Positions 55,612-64,000 of a DNA stretch of 64,000 bases are shown here, in pieces (positions within the stretch are counted from its first letter, which is position 1; each line of letters starts with the position of its first letter). The stretch comes from Carallia brachiata. Taxonomy: Eukaryota; Streptophyta; Magnoliopsida; Malpighiales; Rhizophoraceae. The notes under the pieces were generated by a model, which worked only from the letters and a program-made list of their open reading frames with translations, ran no database searches and was not told where the DNA came from. Both the position numbers and the translations under genes were made by a program. Where the stretch lies: contig JADCRB010000068.1 of assembly GCA_021464245.1 (NCBI GenBank), positions 11,273,432-11,337,431 on the forward strand, given 5' to 3'.

Positions 55612-58600
55612 ACTTGGTTTAAAGAAGAAGGTTTTTTCAAATGTTCGGGATCACACCCTGTTATGTAAGAACCTTTTTAGCGACATTGTTGAACTGGTTA
55701 TCTGAATGTATATTCAAGAAATAATTGGAACTATGAGCCTGTGTATTTCCATACCGTAGCCAGAAGCATCTCTGCTCGACAGGTTGTTGGCATTCATCTT
55801 CGCTTCTCCGGCATTGCACACTTCAACAATGGAGTTTCTAAATGGCAAATCAGCTTCTTCAAGAGCAACAATCCACAGTGGTGCTTAAACTTTGACTTTA
55901 GTCACACCTTTGTTAGGATTTTCAGCACACAGAATCTTTGACCATTAGCTGTAGTGAAAAGGAAAAAAGTTTAATGGTCGGAGATGTGAATTGGGTTAAG
56001 AGTTGCTGCACTTTGAGGTGATATCGAACCTCAAATTCCATGTTCAGCATGTGAACAAGTGAATACTTAGCCAGGAATAGCATATTGTTACTTGGATGGT
56101 GCTTGTATTATCTTGTTATTTTTCTTCAGTGAATCGTTTGCCAAGAATGTCATCGCATGGACATAGTATCAGGCACAACAATAGTGTATGGAAAAGCAGA
56201 CATTTATAATATGTTTGGATTTGGAAGTATGGTGTGGAAAAAGATATGAGGAAGAAATGAAGGTAAAGAACATAATTTTCTTATTTTTTGTGTGGATAAA
56301 TTAAACATAGGTGAAAAAATGAATGGAAAGTAATTTTTTTTGTCGGATATTGTAAGAAAGTTGAGAGCTAGAAAATTAATGTGTACAAAATGACAATTAT
56401 GCATCTCATTTAAAATTTAATGTATGGTTTTAAAATTTCCTTTTTTTTTTTGTTCAACTTGTGTATGAAGGACTTATACACGTTGACAATGATAACTTGC
56501 TCAGCTAATTAAGAAAGAATTAATTGAGAAAGAGGTCAGTAATTTAGAAAGAAAATTAATTGAATTAATTGTTACTGACTTACTGTTGAGAGAAGCTTTC
56601 TCGAACAATTTACTGTTGTTAATTGCTATTATTATTGTTAATTATTAATTGTTGATTGCTGTAAATAATTGTTATTGTCAATGATTTGCAAAAATTATAG
56701 TGTTTGATTGAATTAATATTTATTTGTTGTAGTAAACTAATAAAATGACAATATGATATATTATATTTTTATTTTATATGGATAATATTATATTATAAGG
56801 ATATTATAGGTGGGGGTCATTACAAAAAATCAGCACTCAAAAAATATTTATCAAACATTACTTCTCTTCTTTTTTAAAATTGAACAACGAAAAATACCCT
56901 CAAAAAGCTAAACTAAACACACTCTAAAATTTCTCCGGCCGCCTAACAATGGACACTTTCATCTCCATTTCCTAGAAAGTTCTTCTCATTTTCACATTAC
57001 ACTTCAACTTTAAAACATAGTTATTAAACCCGGTCTGGATGTTGACCCGGTCAAGCGACTGGATTAGTGGGTCATTGGGTCAACCAGTGGGTCATTAATT
57101 TAAAAAAAAAAGAATATATCAAATAATATATATAAATTTTTTGTACAATTTAATACAATAACGGCATTTTTACAAGTTAAAAAGTAATTTATATCAATTA
57201 AAATTTTGATAAAAATTCTTAAAAAATTATTTTTCAATGTAAATTGTAACATATTACTTAATATATGAAGTAATGAACAACGTTAAATTATTATATACAG
57301 AAAAATATATAGCGAAAAGTGAAAAATTCTTAAATTATACAAGAAAATATTATATAATATTATTTAATATTATGAAAATATTATTTTTATCGTTCACACA
57401 GTAAAAAAAATAAAAATATAATAAATTTTAGTATGTAAATATTATGTAAATATTATTGTTCCTGTAATAAAAAGTGAAAAAAAATATATAATTTTTACTG
57501 TACAAATACTGTTTATTATTAAAAAATATTATTTTTACTGTTTATACAGTAAATAATGAAAAAAAATATAATTTTTTTATTATTTAATTGTCCCGGAGTA
57601 CTGTTTATTTTTACTGTTTATTATTAAAAAAATATTATTTTTACTGTTTACACAGTAAAAAAGTACAAAAAACTAATTTTTTATTATTTAATTGATCCGG
57701 GTACTGTTCATGCAACTCGGCCCGGCCCAGTGTCCGGGTCACCGGGCCGCCGATCCGACCGGTCGGGCCGGGCCGGGTTTAATAACTATGCTTTAAAAAT
57801 CTGACTTTTAAAAATTGTTGACGAAAAGATTTTACGCTATGCAATATGAAGGATTTTAACCTGTTTTTCGATTTGTGGTTAAAGGTGTGTGGTATAATTA
57901 TCTCCCACATCAGGTGCCAGTCCACAAGAAACAAAAATAAAACAACTTTACTTACTTTTGGCCATAAAACCGAAGTTATTGGAAGCAGATTAGAGATTTA
58001 AAAGTCAATTCTCTCAAATGCCCACACAATGTAAGCTCAATTTCTAACATATCAAAGACACAGAATTAGTAGGCAAAAACAGTGTTGTTGTTATGGGAAT
58101 TTCTTTTACAGAGGAGAGTGGATTTTTCTTATGAGCACTGTTACATGAACAAGAAAATAGAGAGATAAGAAAAGAGACAAAGTTACATGCACATATTTTT
58201 TATAACTCTATTGTACATCAACTTTATTAATTTTACGTGTAAAAAATTACACGAAAGAATATATAAAAATTTATTAAATTTAAAACTAAAATAATTTTAT
58301 AAATAATATACATAACAGCTGTCCTCGCCCATCTATCATCTCCCTTTTCTTATTTTCTATGGCCGAAAGAATACTTTCAGGGGCCACCTAAATGGGGTAA
58401 CTACTACTACCAACATTTTTAGAAATGTGGCCTGTAACGTCATATTCCCATGTTTGAAGCGAACGAAAAAAGAGAGACCGTTCAACGTTCCAAAGTATTC
58501 TCACAATACCACCATGATAGTAATCTGAAAAAAACATAGGAGAGATGGTAATACGAGATTACAATCCTTATGAGATGTTCTAGAATAAATCACGTTGGTT

Positions 58601-58980
58601 CATGTTTATTTGCCTTTTTTTTTTGGTTGAGGCAGAGAGATAGTTTTCACGTAACTTCATCAGCCATACACTAAAACAACAATATGCACAATTGCATACA
58701 TATAAAGAGAAGTTTTGGCCACTGAAACAGGAATTATACAGGAAATCATCCCTTACTAGTTACTTCCATCAACCTCCAACAGCCAAAATGATAATGCGGT
58801 CCAGCACCTTGCTCAGGTCGTCATCATCTTCAATGTCTGCAGCATCGAGCAGTTCAACCCGCGAAGAGCAACTGCCAAAAGTTGCATTTTCCTATCACTA
58901 ATCTGTACAGCTATGGACCATAAATGGCTGCAGGGAGATTGACGGCTCATGTACAACAATCAAGTTCTTCTAGTATTGCA
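55612..58980. other. Space between convergent Vma12 and DedA genes
   Basis: 3' flanks of both genes plus AT-rich spacer. A transposon at 57.0-57.8 kb is listed separately. At 56.5-56.7 kb there are overlapping AATTAATTG-type palindromes. At 56.21 kb ATGTTTGGATTTGG and at 56.92 kb its weak inverse (AAACACACTC) could bound a further repeat. No gene is seen. Confidence 0.45.
57016..57790. mobile_element. Non-autonomous TIR transposon (MITE) with 8-bp target-site duplication
   Basis: The left end CATAGTTATTAAACCCGG and the reverse complement of the right end CATAGTTATTAAACCCGG are identical over 18 bp. CTTTAAAA flanks both sides (57008-57015 and 57791-57798), a perfect 8-bp duplication. The 775-bp interior is non-coding, GC-rich at both ends (GACCCGGTCAAGCGACTGG, and CGGGCCGGGCC near the right). 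Its AT-rich middle holds several ACTGTTTACACAGTAAA-type palindromes. It is the clearest member of the family also seen at 25.3 kb. The 8-bp duplication points to hAT ancestry. Confidence 0.85.
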
Positions 58981-61853
58981 CTATGATGTGCTCTGGTTCA
59001 TCAGTGTTGGCGTAATAGACACAACTCCAATTAAAAACAGTACAGCAATTGAGTTAAAATCATAGAGGTCCTTTAGTGATTGCAACTCTCCAAGAGCTAT
59101 TCCAGCCTGCACAATGACCAGGAAATAAAATCTTTTAGCGATGCACCAGACCCAAAATCTTCATTATGCAAAAAAAAGATGTTCCAACAGTGCAGCAGAC
59201 AAAAATCTCCAATGATGGCATAACGAAATTTTTATTTTTTTGATCTTTTTTCAGTGTGGACATCACCTCCAAGAAAATACTAGATAACTTTCAATGGTCC
59301 TTGTGACCCTACAGCAACTTAAGCCATAATTTTACTTGATTGCCAAAAGTGGATTGGCATTGTTGAATTTAGTTAACTCTTACACAAAGGACACTTGAAA
59401 GTCACAGAACATAGCATTGGACAATCAGAAGGGTCCTGCAATCTCTAGTAACCATATAGAATTCTCCTCCCCTCTCGCTTCCACGGCTTTACAGTACACA
59501 ATAATCCAGTTGAACTTATACTAGATTTATTCAAAGGGTCAACATAGAGTACCTTAACAGTGACGTAAGCAGCTGGAATAAGGCCAATAAATGTTGCCAG
59601 GAAGAAAATATGGTAAGGCACATCAACAATTGGTGAAGCAAAATTTATGAATGTATTTGGCAAAGTTGGGGTTACTCTCAAGAAAAGCATGTAGTTCAAC
59701 AACCGTTCTTTTCTTCTAGCCACCTGAGAGAAAAGTAAATAAATCATCCCACAATGCCAATAAATAAAAGAAAAGATAACCAAAAGAAGGAATCTAGGCT
59801 CACCTGGGACTGGAAGAATTTCAACTTGTCTGGCCAAAGAGAGAAGACAAGTGGTCGTCCAATCAGTTTTGACAGGAAGTAGCAAGAAGAAGCACCAGCA
59901 GTTGCAGCAAACACCACCAGTGCTACACCTCTGAATACTCCAAAGAGTGCTCCAGCAAGCAATGACATAAAAACGGTCCCAGGAATCATAAAAGTCTGCA
60001 TGAAAATATAGACAACACAGTATCCCACCAAGACTTGAGCAGTATAGTCGCTGGTGTAACTCTCGAGATGATCTCTACAAGAACAAGAAACAAGCGTTAT
60101 GCTTCATGCATGGATACAGGAAGCAAGCAATTGTGGCAAGCTGAAGAAAATGCACTGACAATCATTTAAAGAAACATTGAGGAAAATATCCTGCAAGACT
60201 ATTAATGATTGAATCATTCAACATAATGAATTAATTGTCACTCAGTGAATAATTGTTTGACAATCCTGCAGACATCTCTGCTTCACAAACTAATTTTTAT
60301 GCAAAAAAATGCATGTCTGAGATTTTCAAAAATCATTGTACTTGGCCTTGGCAGTGCTAAGTTAGCTTGGTCCAGATCTCAATGTCTTCTATCAACATTC
60401 CTCAAGAACACTAATATCATTACCAAAGCTCACCGGTAAATTAATGTGACTCGTCTTGAGCCTACTCTAATTACCTAGAGATAAATGCAGTTGCCATGAT
60501 TGTCCACCAAAACTATCCTCCAGTCCAGCAGTCAAGACGAGTCAGAGATAAGCATCCAACCACAGCAAAAGGCCTTATCATAACCATTCAAGGCTCTCAA
60601 CAGTGAAATCTACCCAACCTTTCTAGCATGTTATCAATATCATGCATCAAACTAAAGATCCTCGCTTTTAAAATACCGGCATCACTATAAACTTTTTCAC
60701 TACTTCCTCTCTTAGCAACTTCAGCTCGCAGTCAGAAATTGCCTTTCTGATCCACAACAAATATGAGCGTTTTCCAAGTGGAAAATCACGTCAGCCAATT
60801 GATGCACACGTTCAGAGACGCTTATCACTACGTTAAGTTCTTTCATCAAGAAAGGTTAGACAAATTCATAGTATCAGATTTCTAGAAAATATTGTTAGAT
60901 CCACCGGTAAGTCATGCACAAGAGATGGTGTGACTTGTTCCAAGAAAGTACTATGCAGAGCATTCGCATCATGTCCTACCCACACAAAAAAACACAAACA
61001 AAATCGTTGTTCATTTCAACTAAAACAATTTCCTGATGTACTTCAATCAAGTAACTACGATAAACAAGCATGAAAAAGCCCCCATTTTTGCTTCAAAATG
61101 AATGGATCTCTGCGAAACCGTTTTGAAACAAGCAATCGAACAATCCACTTTTCGTAAAAAGCATACAAAACGAAGAAGCAAATTCAGGTCTGATTTTATG
61201 TCTACACCCAAAACATTAAATCAGCAGAACGACTTTGATGGAATTTGTTTCAGAAGAAAACTTTCACCGGGAAAAGACAAAAACTTTCCCTCAGGAAAAT
61301 TCAATTCTATATTTGAATACCGCTAAAATAATATAATAATAACAAAAATAAAAATAATAAACTCAATTTCAAAGCAATATTCGATTAATTACACAATCCC
61401 ACTAAAATACAATCCATATTTAATTTAGGCCCTTCGATTCACAAAAATCGGCATAATTTCTACCACCCATTTTCCCGGAAAACGAAGGGAATCCAATTCT
61501 GAAAAACCAGAAGGAAAGAGCAAAAATTAAATTGAAAAAAAAAAAAAAGAAGCAAAAGAGGGGAATCCAATTCTGAAAAACCTGAGAATTTGAAGATCTT
61601 GAAGGTTACGAGGAAGCTTGAGGAAGCTGTAATCGGATGGGGGCATTGTGAGATAAACACCCAATATGGAAAGCACGAATCCCAAGACAACAGTGGAAGC
61701 GGCGGTGACCTCCCAAAAGCTCAATGGAAAACCCCCAGATTCAGATCCTCCTCCGATCATGATCTTCCCATTGTTGTTATTATTATAATTATTATTTACT
61801 TCCTCATCTCTCCCTATTTCTCCAGCTGCTCTCATTCTTCTATTCTCCTCCAT
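58981..61853 (-). CDS. DedA/VTT-domain membrane protein (SNARE-associated Golgi family)
   Basis: Multi-pass endomembrane protein of the SNARE-associated/VTT family, related to animal TMEM41/TMEM64. Relatives act in ER lipid scrambling and autophagy; the plant role is not settled. Exons are 61853-61582, 60074-59804, 59723-59553 and 59106-58981, giving 279 residues. The start is the ATG opening MEENRRMRAAG; the longer open frame begins with TTG in the CT-rich leader. An Asn-rich hydrophilic N-terminus (about 1-40) is followed by a membrane segment at 48-69. The VTT core follows: FMIPGTVFMSLLAGALFG, GASSCYFLSKLIGRP, then the LRVTPTLPNTFINFASP loop and FFLATFIGLIPAAYVTVK. The last exon adds a final membrane helix (SIAVLFLIGVVSITPTL). 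All splice sites are GT-AG and phases agree. Intron 1 is about 1.5 kb. Confidence 0.92.
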
Positions 61854-62180
61854 TTTTCTCGCTCTCTCTCTTTCTTTCTCAATGCTCTCCTCCCTTTTCT
61901 TTCTCTCTTCTTTTTCCTTCCTTTTCTCTCCTTTTTCTTTTCGTTTGGAGAAGAAAAGAATGAGGGAGAGAGAGAGAGAGAGAGGGAAGGCGAAAAGCCG
62001 AAGCTTGAGAGAGCTTCTTTGCTTTTGGGACAACCTTTCCTTTTATTTAATCTCTCTGTTTCTTTCCTTCCTTCTTATGTTGTTGTTGTTGTTGTTGTCT
62101 GTATTTGTCGTCTTTATTTCTCTCTCTCTTTTTCTCTCTGTTCCTTCCTTCCTCGGACTCTGAGAGAGAGAGAGAGAGAT
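61854..62180. promoter_or_regulatory. CT/GA- and (TTG)n-rich leader/promoter of the DedA gene
   Basis: On the coding (minus) strand this is AG-rich near the ATG, then has GA/CT microsatellites at about 61968-61984 and 62162-62180 and a CAA repeat at 62079-62098. CT-rich leaders are common in plant 5' untranslated regions. Long serine/phenylalanine-rich frames here are low-complexity artefacts. Confidence 0.5.
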
Positions 62181-64000
62181 GGATGCCAGGACGGGACAAA
62201 GAATATTCGCGGGTGAAAAACCAAACTGAAAATATAGGATTAGAAGAACGCCGTACGGCACAGTGGATGGAAACGGAGCGCGTGCCCTGTGTTTTCGAGT
62301 TCGGTTGCTGAAGCCTGCGCCAAGGTTTGGAGTTCGATTAGTTGTAACTAATTTTTTGACAGTTAAATTTTAGTATTTAAAAATTATATCAATTTTAATT
62401 AATTTAATTTAATTTTTTTGTTAAATACTGTTGAATTCTTTGTAGGAGAGTGCTCTCAGTACTTTTTTGTCTTTAAAAATTTAAACTTGAAATTTTACTT
62501 AAGTTAATTAATTTAAAAATTATACTTTTATTAGTTAATAGTTATAACTAATTAACCTAAAAAATTAAAATATATTAATATTAATAAAATAAATTGTATT
62601 CTTTGAAAAAATAATGTATTATGAAAAATATTTTATTCTTAAAAATGCACCCTACTTTTTAGAGTATTGAAAAAAATAAATAATTACAACTAAATACAAT
62701 GAATAAAATAACATAGTTATTTATTTATTTTATGTATCTTTATTAAATCAACTTATTGCATTATTATAATAATACTATGAAATAAATCGACCAATGCGCT
62801 GGAATAGTAATTTTTTTTGTTTTGGTTGGTTAGTTATATATTTTGTAATTACAAATATATTGACATGGTTAGTCAAAGCCATTTAAACACTACACTTTTC
62901 ATATTTGCTATCCAACTGATTTTTTATAATGTAAAAACAAAAAATGAATGATATTTGTATTGAAACTAAAATTTTAATTTTAATAGAATATTAAAAAGAA
63001 TTACAATTATTAACATATTAATTCTATTTGAATACTAAAAAAGACTTTACTAGAATATAAAAAAAGACTACAACTATTAAAATCATAATTTTATTATAAT
63101 ATTAAAAAAACTACAATTATTGAAGTTTTATAAATTAAAAAATTTAAAAATCAAGAAATTGAGGTTTTTGAGAATTTCAACACCAAAAACTGCATGTAAA
63201 TATTTTTTATACTTTTGTTATTATATTTTATATATGATTAGTATTAGACCTATGCGATGCACGGATTTATAAATTTATTAAGAATTTTATTTTTACTTAT
63301 GTTCTAATAATAAAATATATCGATAAGATAATTGCAGAGATGATTACAATATTCTCTATAACAAGGATATATCAAATAAAAAAATATGAATTAAAAAAAG
63401 TAATTATAGGTCACGGACATAAATTCAAAATTCTAAATAGGAAGATTGCAAGATGACGAAGGAAAGCAAAACTTTTTAAAATCCCTTACCGTAAGCTTGT
63501 GCCAATATTAATTCTAGCATCCCTCAGCGTAAACTTGTGCCAATATTAATTTCAACATCTTAATTAGATCTACAAGCTCAACAAGAAAAAAAATATTGTA
63601 TCTAGTCTAAAATTTTTGACAATGATAATCAGTATTTGTAAATCAATATAATTGTAACATATTATTCATTAGTTAAAAGTAACACGTTAATATATATAAA
63701 AAATTAATTTTTCTCATAAAAAAATTTAACATATATAATTTTAATTATGTCATGTTCTGAAACTTAAAAGAAACTATTGTGATAAAAAATAGTTTGATCT
63801 TTGTAATTTTTAAAATACGTATAAATCAGTCTCGATTAATGGGAATAATATTGTGTAAAGTTCTATATTAAAGCCATCCTACATCTTTGTTATCATCTAC
63901 TCAACCTTCTCAATATGTGAAATTGCAACTTTAGCCTGAGATAAACAAACGAACAGACAGGATATTTGTTAAAATCTATTAGGCTAAAAAATCTATGAAA
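62181..64000. other. Intergenic DNA to the right edge
   Basis: A short GC-richer stretch (62.18-62.34 kb) is probable DedA promoter. Beyond it lies AT-rich spacer with a 38-bp tandem repeat at 63.49-63.56 kb. No gene is seen. Confidence 0.5.
63490..63560 (+). repeat. 38-bp tandem repeat
   Basis: CGTAAGCTTGTGCCAATATT and the following bases (63490-63527) repeat from 63528 with few changes (CGTAAACTTGTGCCAATATT). Confidence 0.8.

Noticed and set aside
58692..58901. 69-codon Ser-rich plus-strand frame
   Set aside because: Lies over the 3' flank of the DedA gene on the other strand. Its low-complexity Ser run makes chance likely.
61854..62033. 60-residue N-terminal extension of the DedA protein
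   Set aside because: It begins at TTG and is low-complexity Lys/Glu/Arg from an AG-rich leader. The ATG at 61853 is the sensible start.
61590..62216. 208-codon plus-strand frame rich in Ser/Phe/Leu
   Set aside because: Antisense to DedA exon 1 and its CT-rich leader. The composition comes from CT/GA microsatellites.

Overview
The window is nuclear DNA from a dicot plant. It is AT-rich, the genes are split by short GT-AG introns, and the spaces between genes are full of foldback elements, SINE-like copies and microsatellites. The gene families (group Ia bHLH, GT37 xyloglucan-type fucosyltransferase, PYRD, ATL RING-H2, DUF26 secretory proteins, kiwellin) are land-plant families. I cannot place the species. 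I saw no prokaryotic, organellar or viral block, no CRISPR array, no rRNA and no convincing tRNA gene.

Layout. Positions 1-11.6 kb hold no gene I can support, only repeats and a cluster of G-boxes. From 11.6 to 14.8 kb (minus) lies a three-exon bHLH71-like transcription factor. A foldback-rich gap follows to 21.2 kb. At 21.3-23.3 kb (plus) is a two-exon galactoside 2-alpha-L-fucosyltransferase. At 26.7-27.8 kb (plus) is a 2-oxoglutarate/Fe(II) oxygenase carrying two one-base frameshifts. It converges on a three-exon riboflavin-pathway deaminase, PYRD, at 28.9-30.7 kb (minus). At 33.7-34.2 kb (minus) is a dead kiwellin gene. At 36.5-37.5 kb (minus) is an ATL RING-H2 ubiquitin ligase whose N-terminus is unresolved. 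At 40.4-43.0 kb (minus) is a three-finger CCCH protein whose 5' flank has been duplicated about 1 kb further upstream. At 48.8-51.5 kb (minus) is a tandem pair of DUF26 cysteine-rich secretory genes, one intact and one broken. At 53.0-55.6 kb (plus) is a Vma12-type V-ATPase assembly factor. At 59.0-61.9 kb (minus) is a DedA/VTT membrane protein.

The genes do not form a pathway. They are ordinary single plant genes acting in transcription, cell-wall glycosylation, vitamin B2 synthesis, ubiquitination, RNA binding, apoplastic defence and endomembrane function. The unusual content is in the repeats and broken genes: two members of a terminal-inverted-repeat element with 7-8 bp target duplications, a MULE-like foldback with a 10-bp target duplication, several other foldbacks, a duplicated 5'-flanking segment, and three decayed or frameshifted genes. 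Exon boundaries were placed by hand from splice consensus and reading-frame continuity. No database search was possible.
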